Origin: Burhinus oedicnemus
Lineage: Eukaryota > Chordata > Aves > Charadriiformes > Burhinidae
Assembly: GCA_008921705.1 (NCBI GenBank)
Contig: VFFE01007100.1
Location: forward strand, 413,769-477,768
DNA: 64,000 nucleotides
Reading direction: 5' to 3'
The translations under genes and the position numbers were made by a program. Position 1 is the first letter of the stretch. Each line of letters opens with the position of its first letter. The notes under the pieces are model-generated. The model was not told the DNA's origin. It did not search any database and saw nothing but the letters and a program-made list of their open reading frames with translations. Shown here piece by piece: positions 13,601-27,800 of the stretch.

Positions 13601-14688
13601 CCTTGTGGTGGTTTAAGCTAATGATTTATTTTGCTCTTGCAAAATGCCATGCATAGTTATCCTGGCTTGGCTGATAAGTGATAAGTCACTAAGATAAACT
13701 CAGGCTCCTGTGTCTGTGAGAAGATAGTTAACTATTTTTACAGGATAATTCAGATCACACCAGTGATCAGTGTCACTATTTATAATGCTATATTCCAAAT
13801 CTACACTTAAAATCCTTAGCTATGAGAAGTGTCACAAGAGGTGTGCTTCCTCTCACTGTAGCTAGTGAAGCGCAGCTTTTGCGTGTCGTCATAACACACT
13901 GAAAAACTGAAGGAAATCGGTATCTTGAAAACCTTTCCTTTGGCTGGTGAAGGGATTATTGTATTAAAACTTCAAAGACTGCAGTTCGCATTGACATCAG
14001 AATATCTACAAGCATGAGATTTTACAGTGCTGATAGATGACACATTAAGACTTGATGTGCTGCTTCACAAATGGACAAAAAAATCTAAAACATAAATCAG
14101 ACCACCTTTTAATACCAGTACAGCATATTCCAAGGTAAAAGAAAATAGAGCTAGAACTTGCAAAGTGAGATCTGAGAGCATGACGGAAAGGAAGTAATAC
14201 TGAATATGGGCTCTGGTTTGCAGATACTGCATATTTAAACACCTGACTTACGAAAGCTTTTTGCTATTATCAAACTTCTGAAATATTTGTATAGTCCTAT
14301 TGTTTTCAGTGAGCCTGCTTACAGGCTGGGATTACATGCACTCTTCAGGCTTTGGTTAGACCAAAATCTAAGGGCTTCTTGCCTCCAGGGCACAATATGG
14401 TATAACCCAAGTAGTCTGATTTAAACCATTCCTCCAGTCTACCATTACTTTTCAGAAGGATCAAGAGCATCTTGCCTAAGGCAGGTTACGCCAGCCCCAG
14501 ATAAACCAGATGACTATTTTTCTTGTGTTAGAGCATCATGCCCTTACGGTCCCACAGAAGGCACACTGAGCAGACTGAAGGGTAGCTAAGGATCTGTGCC
14601 ATGGTTGTCTGCAACAGTGTGTCTCTCTTGAGGCATTAGTCATGTCAGTTATGAAGAATTTCAACACACAATGGTGAACTCTGCAGTA
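10651..14688. other. Gene-free AT-rich DNA
   Basis: No exon, RNA gene or clear transposon seen between the LINE relic and the second LTR; short frames only. Confidence 0.65.
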
Positions 14689-14692
14689 GAAG

Positions 14693-15337
14693 TAGTGTAA
14701 TAAAATTGATATTAACTAAAAAAATGAAATGTAAAATGTAATTGAAGCAACTAAGGAAACCTGCTGCTGCTGAAGTCCTCTATACTGCCCCAACCCTATT
14801 TAATTATTTACCTAATATTAAAATAGAGAAATAGTAACTAGACATGATTTAGCTATGATTCAGTTAAGGAACTAACCACTAGACAATGTAGCTTTGTTGA
14901 TAAGTAGGGTATTCCCATGAAGAGAGTGACAAACTGTAGGCCTGGTCAGCAAACCGAGAAAACCACCTGGGACTGCCAAGGTTAGAGGAAAAGTTGGTAA
15001 AAGGCAATTCTGGCAGGGGGAGATCATGACCACCGACTCATTGACTACCTACCTAAATGATATCACCTACTCAAAAGAGAACAATGGAAGAAGAAAGCAG
15101 AGTCTGCGCACTAGAAGAAATCTCGACCAATCATTAGAGAGTAACAATGAATATGTATTAATTGTTTGAATATGTAGTAATTAATGTATAAAAGTGGAGA
15201 TTTTTGAAACTAAGGTGTGCTCCCATTTGGGGATGAGCACCCCATTTCTGTGCATTAATGGAATAAACTTGGAAACACCTCTGCTCTGTGTGTTACTGGC
15301 TTGCACACCGGGTAAAGAACCCAGATTTGGGACAACA
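14693..15337 (+). mobile_element. Solo LTR, same family, copy 2
   Basis: A 645-bp element aligned end to end with the copy at 158-803, with scattered substitutions and a few small indels, including an extra TTTAGCTATGA-type segment near 14850. The 5' end is TAGTGT (mutated from TGTTGT), the 3' end ACAACA. It is flanked by its own 4-bp duplication GAAG (14689-14692 and 15338-15341). TATAAAAG is at 15187-15194 and AATAAA at 15262-15267. Confidence 0.85.
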
Positions 15338-15774
15338 GAAGAGGGAGATCTAGCTACCACAACTAATCCCAGCTTCTCTTGAGTCTGTGTTTGCAGACTT
15401 TAGCACAATAAATGCAGGCAACGAGATCCCATTTGGGGGCAGATCTCTAGACTATTACAGCCTTTCAGCCAGCAGGACCACAAAAATCTGCTCCTCAGCT
15501 CCTCCCTTCTGATGTATTCTGACCTGCTGAGATAATGTTCCTACTTCATCCTAATTGGAGAGAACTGAGTAAAAGCTTTGTCCTTGCACATCTAGGAATA
15601 AAGACAGCATTTCAGCAATCTTGTTGCAATTAAATACAAGTCTAAGTGTGCATGCTGTAATTAAAAATATGTCTGTTTCTTTAAAACAAATCAGTTTTAA
15701 TTGGTATTCTAATTGAAAGACTATTAAATATAGTGATAAATGCTATCTGAGAGATTATTTAAAATCTTGACACC

Positions 15775-15880
15775 TACGTGATGCTTTACAAAGCTGTAAA
15801 AACGTCGACTAATTCATCCTTGCAATAGCTGAGACAGATAAGTAAATACATCTAGCCAATGTGAGAAGAAAACCAAACAG
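15775..15880 (-). mobile_element. Possible MIR-type SINE relic
   Basis: The plus strand has GCTTTACAAAG, CTAATTCATCCTTGCAATAG and GAGACAGATAAGTAAAT, resembling the reverse complement of MIR (CTTTACAAA; TTAATCCTCACAACA; GAGGTAGGTAAGTATTA). Diverged. Confidence 0.45.
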
Positions 15881-16635
15881 AAATTTCATTTTAAAAAATT
15901 AAAATCTATTAAAAATTTTCAAGAGCATGCAGATTTTGGTTAAATGTTCAAAAAATTAGAAATTAAGCTTTTTTTTATATTCTCACAGGATCCGATCAAA
16001 ATGAACAGTTATTGTTGTAGTGAGTCAGAATGCTGTCTTGAAATGCCCCGTGCTCACGATAGTGTCAGAAAGGCCACAGCAGCTTAGCTTAAAAATCCTT
16101 CTAGCCCATGTCATTGCTTTGAGAGCAATCCATTGTGGTCAAAACAAAGGCAAGTATGAGAACAGAACTAACCTAGGGCAACATTTTCTTCGTGTAGCTC
16201 CTCAGTCTGGAGAACTGTTGCCCCGACCTCCTCCATCAAATGTGTTCTTTTTGTGATTTTTATGTAGAATGTAAGAAAATCTTCAGTGAACGACTTTGAA
16301 ATTATCTATCTGGAGAGAAATTTTCTTTCCTGTGTTAAAGGCTTATGCCTTAAAACATGAAGTGAATGGTAAGAGTTGGACTGACTCTGATATTAAGTAC
16401 ATTCTGTGGCCTCACTGGGAATTTGTCTTAATTATTCCACTTATAATACTCTTATCTCAGAGAATTTGGTGGTGTTTCTCTGGAAGTTGCCACTGTGAAT
16501 GAGTTTATTTTCAGGAATACTAGTAGCTACAGGAAAAGAAGCAAATTCAAAGCAAATACAGAGCTGCCTAGTCAGATGAAAAAGCAAAGTCATTTTAACT
16601 AAACGCCTGATTCTAAGCAACTTAATGGTCGCTAT

Positions 16636-16725
16636 CATCAAATCATTTAGGTTGGAAAAGACCTTGAAGATTGAGCCCAATCATTAATCTAACAATGTCA
16701 AGTCCACCGCTAAACCATGTCCCTA
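16636..16725 (-). mobile_element. CR1 LINE 3' tail, short and diverged
   Basis: The plus strand reads AATCATTTAGGTTGGAAAAG and later CTAAACCATGTCCCTA, both standard reverse-complement CR1 3' segments. Only about 90 bp remain. Confidence 0.85.
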
Positions 16726-19700
16726 CCATTCAAACAAGATCCATAGCATGAGATTTGTGTCTAATTAAACAGGTTGCTTCAGAAATATCTCCTAGTTTTA
16801 ATACAGCTGACATGACAGCATTAGAGACCAAGAATTATTTCCTTAATTTCTTGAATAATTGATCAAATAAAAAAGACACTCTGTTTGTGACCAATTTGCA
16901 AACAGAATGGGAAACAATGTGTTTGAATAAACTGTTCATCATGAATCATTTATTCATTTCTAGTAACTCTATGCATGGGGTTGCTTTTTTTCATCTGTGG
17001 CAATTGTAAGAAGACCCATTATTAAAACAGCACATAATTCTGTATTTACCATAACTGAAGAGGCAAGTTAAAGTTTTCTGTCATCCTATGTAGTCTCTGT
17101 TGAAATGGCTGATGTGAATATATCAAAACTACTTTATGCGCCAAGAAAAGTGTTTGCAACATTTTTGAATCCTCTGTGGGTAAACTGTCCAGAAAGCCGT
17201 GTCAATACATGTCAGGCAAAACTCTTGCTGAAGTTTTAGAGTACGCCTGTGCCTGCTCCTGGTTAAATGGCTGGAATTCATCCTCTCCTGAAGACATAAG
17301 ACAGACTTCAAGGAGCTTGAGGTCTCACTTGTGTTTCAAGTCTTGGTTTCATTGCATTAGTAGTGGAGGAATTATTAGTCCTTCCACGAGGATTTTCATT
17401 TCCATAACTTAATTTTCCAAATTCTGTATAATGAATTCTCAACCCCCACACTCACACAATCTGCAAGCAGACTGTGTTTGATAAAAGAAACGAAGTCCCT
17501 CCGATAAGATTTATCCTTTCCACTTAAATCCACAGATTTCAATTCTAAGTTACTAGATTAAATTACTATAAAATAGATACCTCCAATGGATTTAGGTTCT
17601 TTTTTCTTAACTGCAATTTTGGCCCAGAATTTACTTTTCCATGACTTATTCTTGGAGACTCTTAATATGTAGCTTCACAAAATACATGGACAGTTGCTGT
17701 GACATCCCTGGGACACAGAGTATAAATATTTTGGTTTAGTGAATCTTCTAGCACTGATTGGATCTTTATGCAAAAGATAGGCTTTTTATGATTATCTGAG
17801 AATAATGGATGCAACCTCTAAAAGGCGGCCAGCAGAATTATGGAGCTTAAACTTCTCTGTTTATAAAACTTACTGTACTCAAAAGGATATGCTCTGCGTG
17901 CCTGAATACTTGTCTGCCTTCAACTTTTATGAACTAGTTCAGATAAAATATAACGCAATTTAAACCTCCTCTAAAAGTAAACCCAAAAGTATTATTGTAT
18001 AAATGTCAGCATGTCTTCACCTTGCTTCCTCTTTTAATGACTGCTGTACCTAGCAGGCTCTAGCTAAAAACCAGGCATCCAAATCTCCAGTTCCTCCAAA
18101 TATACTTTCACACTCAAAATCCAGCTTTCTTGGGCCAGACAAATGGCTAGTTGAAACCAGGACAACTACATGCACTTTGTCTTTAGCCACAATAGACTGG
18201 ACACCACAGCTGTCTGGCTCTGTTCCCCTCATACTGTTACAACAGTTAAAGGAAAAGAATTTTCCTCTCCTTAGGGACTAAGAAACAATCACGCTTTTCT
18301 GTTTTAACATTTTGCAGGCACTCGGGATAGGTGTGTTTTTAGCTGCAATCACTGTACTGTATACTGCCTTGGAAAGCTGAGATAAGCATTCCAAAAACCT
18401 GCTTCACAGAGAACAGAGATGAAATAAGATTAGCTCTTTTTAAAAGGCAGGAGAAAAGGGGGCAGGGGAGAATAAAGAAATCAATTCCAAAGAGCTACTA
18501 AAAATTCACTTCTTCACCTGAGTAATTACTTGTGATATCCTCTGAAATACCAGTGTCACTCTAAGGGGTTTATCATTTGAAGTGGCATTTCCATGGTAGC
18601 CAGTACTATGACTATAATCCCTTCCAAGCTTTTAAATGCTCTAATAAAGCTCAATATCAATAATCAAGGAAGGAACAGTTGTAGGCTTTACTGTATTTTT
18701 CATCTCATTATTCTTTATAAAATGGCTGTGTCCTTTCTTCTCACAGTAATGCTGCCTTGCCTGCTGATTGTACCCCTTTTTAAGCCACAGGGAAGAAAGA
18801 AAATATGAGTAATGACATGTGCTTTTTCAGATTTTCCATTTCTGAAAAATAATAAAATCTTGAAAATTACATTCAGAGACATTAAAAAATGTATACATAT
18901 GCCAGTCACTTCCCCCCCCACCACCCCCAATTTCTGCTTTTGCCTGTTCGCTTAAGAGAGAAGACCAATTGCTGCTTTTTGTTCTAAATCAGTATTTCTC
19001 ACAGGCTTTGGTCCTAATTTTGAGTCAATTTCAATACAACGTCTAGGAAAAATGTAAACTGTTTGCTTAACGCAAATCACATCCAACTTTTGCAGACTTT
19101 GAGTTGAGGACATTTGCTTCTACAAAGGCAGAGTTCTTCGCATGTGTGGTCTTACATTCACCACATTATAGATAGTGGCAAAGTTTATATTTAATTCACT
19201 TCCTCTACCCTAATGTGTCTGGGGCACTCAGTAATGGTTTAGCAGAGAAGGGTCAACTCTAATTCCTCCAACAAAACTGAAACGTTAACCCTGGGAAAAG
19301 GTGGGCAGATTGTTGAGGATGTTCCTGCTCTACTCTGCTGTTTCTATAACGGCTAAGATCATCAGCAAAGCTGTTTCAGACATACAAAAGGCTTGGATAT
19401 CTGAACATATCATCTTTTCTTGTTTGCAACTACAATCATAAGATTCCCTCTATACTCTGTAAAATTCCACATCTAGGTAAAAGAAAGAACTTAGAGGGAA
19501 TGCCACAGCTTTCTTTGTGTGAGAGAAAGTCCCAATGCCATGAAATTCAATGACTGTTAATGAAGGTACTAACACCAATACAAAATCCCAAGACAACACG
19601 GGGCAGGGGGGGAATATTTTCTCATTATGTTTCCACTCCTAATTCCACACACAGTGATTTTGTATAAATGCAACAGCAATGAATTCAGGAAATTTGCACA

Positions 19701-22700
19701 CGTATACATAAAAATGAAGCTGAGGTGTTTTTCCAAACCATTGTTTGTTCTTCCATGTGAGTGCAGAACCCCTCTAGAAATAGCTAGGATGAAACTCATT
19801 ATTGCACTGTGAACAGAAAACCCTACTGCATTTCTGTCTATAAAATAGAGTATAGACATTTCAAACGTTGCTGGTGTCACTTTTTCACAGCAAGCTGTAA
19901 GTTGGTTCTTAGATTTTTCTTACTCCGTTGATTCCAAATGAACCGTAATAGCTGTGCAATGGAAATAATTCTATTTTTTTGAGTTGTTACAAATTTCCAT
20001 GTTTGCTTTTTGCCTTAAATAAATTGTTCCTGTATAATTATGCAGACTACTATACCTCATTAATTCAGTTCTATTTCACAACCAGAAGACCGAGACAGCA
20101 GCATTTTCAAAGCTGAACTAGAACTTTCTCCTTTCATTACGCTGATTAACAGAATACAATGTGACACAATTTGGTTCATATACTTCAGCTAGGTGTAAGT
20201 GGTATATTGATGCGTAACAATGAACTTTGTGGCCTTATTTGAAAAATAGTATAGAATAAGCCTTAGGTGTACACATTAATGAAGAGGCAGTCACTGGAAA
20301 TAGCTGTGATTTTTCAGAAAAATTATATTTATGGAGAATATACCTTATTTGCTCCTTTCAGAATTCATTACATCTAAGGGGAATTGATTTCTTTTGATTT
20401 TGAATTAATCACTTTTTCATTTTACATTATTTTAATTGTATGATTCGTTTGGTTTTTTTAGTTTGTGAATGGTGTTCATTATCTTAGCATCTATACACCT
20501 CCATTAATTGAAATATAAACATTTCAACATGAAGCTACAGGTCACCATGTAAGCAGAGAAAAGTAAGAGCCTAAATGCACATTTTTCGGCATGCTAGGAA
20601 GTGTGTGAACTATAGCCTAGCCTGATCAAGAGCTCATTATCAATGCATCAAATGTACTGTGGAATAAAAAGAAAACTTTGTATTTTCCATTGCTCTACAA
20701 AGGACAAATAAAAATAGCAGGGTACAGACAAATTACTCTGAAAAATTTCCTAACTTCTGTATCAACTTTGACATCAAGAAGAACTTCACCTTTGAAATAA
20801 GAGGGAATTGAAACCAGCATTTAAGGAGTAGAGGGAAAGCCTGTGATCTTTCTCCTACATGTCCTGTTTAGTATAAAGAAAGCTTTGCAAGCTATTCATA
20901 TTTGACATGAAACTCACAAAATTCTTGAGATAATTCCTATGCTAACTACAAAGTTACTGCATTGTTGTCATAGCAACACGCATCAGTTGAAACTTCATGA
21001 TAATATTAAATAAATCTTTGCTTTGATATAAAATGAAATACAATTTTATTTTATTAGATGTTTGCCATATCAAATATAATGGCAATAAAATTATGTGTCA
21101 AGAAGTTCTAGCCAGTGACAATAAATAAAAATCAACCTGATGTGAAATTCTTGTGCTGATGTCACCAAACAGCATTATAAATTCAAACAGCTACTTAGCA
21201 GTCTGTTGTCTGGGAAAGTGAAAGCAGAGAAAGCCCAGGCTGGATGTAAAAAATGCAAAGCACCAGCTAAGTGTCACAGTACATGTGGCTGAAATGCAAA
21301 AATACTGGTTGGTGAGCATTAAAAGTCACATGAAAGTTTCATGTCTCATTTGAGATAAAGGTGGCTACCACAGCAGGAAGTAACAATATCATATAGGTAA
21401 AATACCTTTGTTTTTGAACTTTGTTGAAGTCTGACAGCTATTGTATCCAATGCAAAGCTGCCTATAAACTTGTACTTTGTGCCCTCTAGTTACTTTTTCT
21501 TCAAGAACTTAAAAACCAAAAAGAAAACAAGAAACCCACAACCAACCAACCTACACTTGTCACCAATTCTTCATCCCATGGTACTTTGTATCTGCAATAA
21601 TGAGGTGCCAGAGAAGTGACTGTACAGGTAAACAGGAGTGTTACAATGCACTCCTTGGCTATTAATAAATATCACTATCTCCTTGCTGGCTACATCACAT
21701 AGGAATAAATTGTGAGGAGGATAATCTGGGAGAGAGTAACTGCAAAACATGTGCAACAGTGATCACACAGTAAACTCAGCAAGCAGTCATACAGCTACTC
21801 CATATCACTAATGTCCAAAGCTGAAGGGTGAAGAGAACAGAAAAAAACAACATCCTCAACCGTGCTCCATCAAATGCTGTAGAACAAATTAACTAGTAAA
21901 ATAAATTCTACAGTTGGTTTTGCTACCACTTTCATAAAATCAAAGATCATGACCATAATAAAATGTGTTATCATAGTCACAGCTCTTCTACAGTGAAGTC
22001 CATTTTGCTCCTTTTTTTTAAAAAAAAAAAGTAATTCTTACTGTTTGTATTTGTCTGCATATGCGCTGTAGCAGCATTTTCTGCAAAGTGCATAGTATAC
22101 CAACACAGTCCCATCTGCTCAGTCTATATGCATTTGTGTACTCTACCTTGCTTCAATAAGCCTACCAGATTTACTCTCTACGGCAGTGAGAAAAGTAGCT
22201 GAGGAAGGGAGAAGGAGGCAGAAGAAATGCTGTAGAGTTTGAAGAGGCCTGCCTTCATAAAGGATCTTGCCCACAAATGTGAAACACACAGTTTGCTAAT
22301 ATTTCTATTTATCTGCAGAATAATTACAGATAGAGCAAGGACTATGCATGACTTCAACTACTGAGGCAGATGTTTGTATAAACCTACCTAACCATGTATC
22401 TGTTTACAATTTTTATCTCCTAATTGCTGTCTCTTTCATGTAAAGAACTGCATGAGCCAAGGAGGTGAAAAATGTACTGTCACCCTTGAAGTGCTTTTGA
22501 CTTTGCACCTCAAAAGAAAAAAATTAAATGTAAAACAGTTGGGGCACATTTTTACTGGAGGTTTAACACAGCTAGCTACATAAGCAGCGCAGGACTTGCC
22601 AGGATTTCCATCTGTGCCTGACATTATCCTTGCTTCCCTCATCAGAAGTCAACCGCTATAAATGCTATCCTGAACATCTTAAACACATCCACTGCTCTTC

Positions 22701-24552
22701 TTTTCAAGAGCATAAGTTATCACAATATATTTGTCTTAGGCAGCACATACATGAAAAACACATGAACACTTCTCTAACCCCTACAAAACAGAGACAAGTC
22801 TTAAACTTAGAAACTTCCTCAGAAGCTGTTTGAGAGCATAGTCACATTTAACATCGGTGCTGGGAGACATTTTCAAAAGCAAACTAAAGCTTTTATGGAT
22901 GAACTTTTAATAGCAATATTAAGCAACTGGGGAAGAAAGTTTTCACAACAGAAATGAAACTGAAAACTTTATTATTTTCCCCTGAAGTGTTAATAAAAAG
23001 CAGTCTTGGGTGCAGATTTACCATCAGTCCTTAGCCATGTGTGTTAAGATTAATAATTTTTATCTGAGCTGATTTACTGCAGTTATGTACCCAAAGGCAG
23101 CCAGGTTTTATACTTGTGTGGTAAAGGCTGTTGTTGCTCAATGACTAGCCTTTACCAATGAGTCTGGTTTAATTCACATTTCTATTCAGATACCTAACAG
23201 ATAGTTGAAATTTCAACTGTAAATATAAATTAAAAAATGCTGTAACCTTACCAGAGCACTGTAAGTCTGGTACACACAATCCTGCTAGCTACAGTTAACA
23301 AGGCAAGAAAATCATCCAAACGTGATGATATAATGGACCTCTGTACCATGCTTGAAGGGGGTAAAACTTGACAGAATCTAAAAATCCACTGAACAATGTT
23401 TCCCCTCGCTTGTGCTGGGCGGTGTTGAGAAAGCTAACAGGAAATTTTCCTAATAGCTTAAGGAAATGGCCAGGTGTAGCACTGGCGAAGCCTGTATTTC
23501 AACATCAAGTACATCTTGTCTCTCCTCTCCCCTGTAAAAGTGGAAACACTGCCAGAGCAGACCACAGTGGTTATCCTGAAGCAAACCTTTGATGAACTTA
23601 CATTATAACCCCGCACCCCACCCCTCATTGTCCCCAAGTGCGGGGTTTGCTGGCATGGGTACAGAGGGCCACCTAATGATACCTGCAGTTTAGAAATTGA
23701 GATCGAAGTCACAGTATGCTAACCAGCTTTGGAGAGCAACAGCAAAGAAAAGATTTTTGTAATTCTGCAGTAAATGGCTAATGTTCTACTTAGGTTTATC
23801 TTTTTTTTTTTTTAATTAGATCTCTTTAACAGCTGGATGCAGTCCCCCTTAACTGTAAACCTGTTTCATCTCTTGCTGACGAAATCCTTCATAGCCATTT
23901 ACGTCCGTTTGGTGCACTGCGTTCTGTGCAGTCCGATCAGCAGCTAATGTTTAATTACAAAATAATTTGTTTTTCTGTATGACTCATACAATCAATATAA
24001 GGATGAACTTGGTTGTAAATAATTTCTGTCTTATCATGCCTATATAAATTCACATTTTTTTCTTTTTCATGAATCAGACAATTAGAATAACATTAGATAA
24101 TTTATCTGAACCACTGACTCATGCAAACCAAACTACTTAATTCTGTTGCTCCTACAGAAAATATGGCTTTAGTATTCAGTATTCAATCTCTTTTTGCTCT
24201 TTGAAGTAATAGTTAATACCACAAAATTATCTGTACTTCGGCTACACACCACTTCCTATAATTATTGAATAATTATCAACCACATTTGTATTACGGAGTG
24301 TAATGGTATCTGAGGATCTTCTATACAAAAGTGATGAGCAGTAACAAAGGTTCCACTGGAAAAGGTTATGCTAGAGATCATCATGTGGAAAACATTTTTA
24401 CACCAGCTGACAAGATACAGAATCACAAACAAGCCCCTGAAAATATAGTAAGTATAATAATTGTGTCCTATTATGTTTTACAGTTTTTAGCAGGCTACTT
24501 TAAAAACTGGTAAGTTAAGTCTCCTTGACATCATGCACTGAAATAAGTTATA

Positions 24553-24609
24553 TTTCACTGGTTGCAGCTTTGCTAGTTTACCTGCTTTAATTGCTGCAAC
24601 CAAGTGAAA
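24553..24609 (+). repeat. Imperfect inverted repeat, hairpin-forming
   Basis: Left arm TTTCACTGGTTGCAGC (24553-24568) pairs with the right arm at 24593-24609 along its whole length with one bulged base, around a 24-nt loop. No known hairpin RNA was recognised. Confidence 0.7.
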
Positions 24610-24754
24610 AGCCAGCCACTGCTAGCTCTATGACTTGCAAAACAAAAACAGTATGGAAACTGTATTTTGACATAAATATGGAGCTGAATAGATTAATTCA
24701 GTCAGTAAGACACAATAAGAGATCACTGGCCAAATGCTCTAAACAAAGCCCTTA

Positions 24755-24850
24755 GATTAAAATAACACTTAGCACTTTTACAGTGCATTTCATCTTTGAA
24801 GTGCTTTACAAATATCGCTCCCTTGACAATATAGAGAATGACAGTAAACT
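24755..24850 (-). mobile_element. MIR-type ancient SINE relic
   Basis: The plus strand reads CACTTAGCACTTTTACAGTG, then CATCTTTGAAGTGCTTTACA, the reverse complement of the MIR 3' part (TGTAAAGCGCTTTGAGATG and following). Confidence 0.65.
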
Positions 24851-27800
24851 ATTTGCATTCTGACAACGATATTAAAAATTGTGTATTGTCAAGTGCAGCT
24901 AAATGATTCATGACATGCACAGAGGTGCACAGAGGATCAAGTTTTTTTCATGGACTTATATTATCTGAAGAAGATAACTGTAAGGCAAACATTGTTAGAG
25001 ATAACAGAAATTTCCAATCTACCAAAAATAAAAGGTACTTAGAAGATGGTGCACTAAACAGAATAAAAGCCAACTGAAAAATAATTGCATATAATCACTA
25101 GGGAGGAGAAAGATTATTAAAAGGAAAAACTAGGATTCTGTCAAATACTTTCAAGCAACTGATGGACAATCTGCAAACAACTTCTACGATGACAACTTAA
25201 GAACAAAAGAAAGAGTTTCCTGCATGTTCTATTTTATGCAAACAAAAATATCAAATGATAGCCTGGGGCAGTAGTTCTGTCAACTACAAAAATCCAGAGA
25301 CTAATCTGAAAAAGTTTGTTGGATAATTACTTGCCTGACTTGCAAACACAATTGTCCAAATATACAAGGAAACTGGACACTACATGTGCAAAAAGGCACC
25401 TAGATTTTCAAGGCTGCATGGACATACAATTTGTAGTAAGGACTAAGCAAACAGGAAAGATGCATCATACGCTACAAAGCCTAAACTCTGGTAGTGCAGG
25501 AAGGCCTAGTGAAACGGCCTAAAATATACCAACACCATGACAACCAGGAAAAAAAAAGAAAGTAAGTAAGGGGCTGGGGTCACAAAACAAACCCCAAAGG
25601 ACTGAAATCCAGCACCAGAGAGGAAAGACCTTTGGCATTCACAAGAACACTCCAACAGCGTTCTTTTCCCTGAACACCAGGGCTGTATATATGGACGATT
25701 CCACTTCTAGGATACCAAAGAACAGCAGGGACAATGCAAGCTCTCCACACCTTGCCAGCATTCTCCCTTTGCGTCCTTTACCAAACTAATGTCCTCACTG
25801 GCTTTATAGCTGCCACTGTAATCCCAGTTAAACCTTACTAGCTGCCTTTTTCTTTTCTGTAAAGAACCCATATCCATACTATGGCCTATCTGGAAATCAG
25901 GATCATTTTACATACCTTCAGTCTGCACAGCTGTGAATATGCTCTGAACAGCAGACCTGGCACAGCAGTCACTTCGGAGTGACTTTTAAAGTGTTATGAA
26001 CCAATTAATGAGAATGTGATTGTTGCAGCCAAAGTTTCACTTTACTAAAACCAGCACTGGTGCTCACAGCCTAGGCACGGTCTTACCGTAAAATGTGTTT
26101 CTCAGTTCTTTGATGCCATCTGCTGGATGCTTCTCAATACAGGTCAAACTCCATCACTAGCTCAGTTTTCACCTGGAAAATGAAATCTTTTACATTTTCT
26201 CTGGTTTGTAATTATAAAGACAAGCGCATTGGATGGTTTACTTTAACATACTAAATGAATGGTTTGGCTGTTTAGAAAAAACCTCAAGATACCAGCACCT
26301 CCTAAGTCTGTAGCCTTGTATTATTTAGCTATCAAACTCCACTGTCCTGAAAGACAGTTTTGGACTAAGAGCTATATCTAATAAAGTAGGATAAGGCAAA
26401 GCTGAGTCACCTAAGTCCACAATACTCATATCAGCTGCTCTCAAATAACTGGCCACCTTCTTCTCCCTTTAGTTCCTAAAATAAAATTGGTCAATTGGTC
26501 AAAAAAGAAATTGGTCAATCCAGAACTGCTCTAAGTAGTTTGGTGGGAAACACTTACCTAACACAGAAAACTGTATGAAGGGTTCAGAAATTATGTAGAG
26601 GAACACCTATACCTCCTTGAAGGCTCAACACACTTTATTTGCTACAAGCACTGGCTGGCAGACAGAGCAGCAGAGTTGCCATGGCTACCATATCCATATT
26701 TTACCTAAGAGTAACTGAAGTATTCACTCAGGAAGTAAGGAAAAATTTGAACTCTTTCCTGAGGCACAGGCTTGAATTAAAACCACAACCAATTAGAAAA
26801 CAAGGTTAAAAATCTGTACAGTTACAGCCAGGATATTTGTACACATGTCCACCAGCAGAAGCATACAAACCACTGGAGTTCTACTGAAAAGAAACTTGGG
26901 AAATGCCAGGGCTAGAGAGAACATTAGCACAGCTTTTGAGACTTACAGCCATCAGTTGATATACACTGTATGTGATACAAGTGCTTGTGTTGAGGTAGTA
27001 GATCTTCACCGTCAGACAGTCTTCTTTTATGGCTATGCTAAACCTTATATACAATGTTAATACATTTACATAAACAACTATGTAAGTTACAATGCTGCAA
27101 TTTATAAATAACAATGCACTGGTGAGATCCTGCTCAGGTATACTGAAGATCAAGTTCAGTATCACTACCCTGTTAAACTACTTCAATAACAGAGAAATCA
27201 GGTGGGTTTTTTTCCCCCAACACACTGCTTGAAGAAGAGATGCTACACAACTGACACAATAGGTAGGTATTAAACACTTTATAAAAATATACTCATCTCA
27301 TACTCTGATTATTTATATTATGAACAATGACTGTAGATTGATATTTGGCGAACTGAATTCTGTACACACTGTTTTGGAAAATAGCTTTAAAAGGTGATTA
27401 AGGATGCTAACATTTAATTTTTAAAAACAAAGTCATAATGAGCGGGTATTTCCATGGAATAATACATTAATCAAAGCAGGCAAAAGTCCAAAAGCAGGAT
27501 TACAGTGAGACAGTACTTTTTTTGGTTGTTTTTTTTTTTTTAAGGATGTAAGGAGTCAGCAAATTAAGACATTAAAAATTACATTCAACTCCACATAGTG
27601 ATGGAGGCGTAGTTCCAGGGATTGGTGCTCACATTGCAAGATCATCTATGAACAATTCTGACATTAATTTGGTATATAAATGTGGATTTAGAAAATGATT
27701 GTTCAGGAAAATTAGAAGAAGTTAAGACTCACCATTCTGACTTACAGCATCTTTTGTGATTCCCAAATACAAAGTAGTAAATGACTGAATGTGACTGTGA

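Noticed and set aside
804..14692. Idea that the two LTRs bound a single provirus
   Set aside because: The flanking 4-bp duplications differ, and the 14 kb between them has no gag, pol or env frames but does carry unrelated older repeats.
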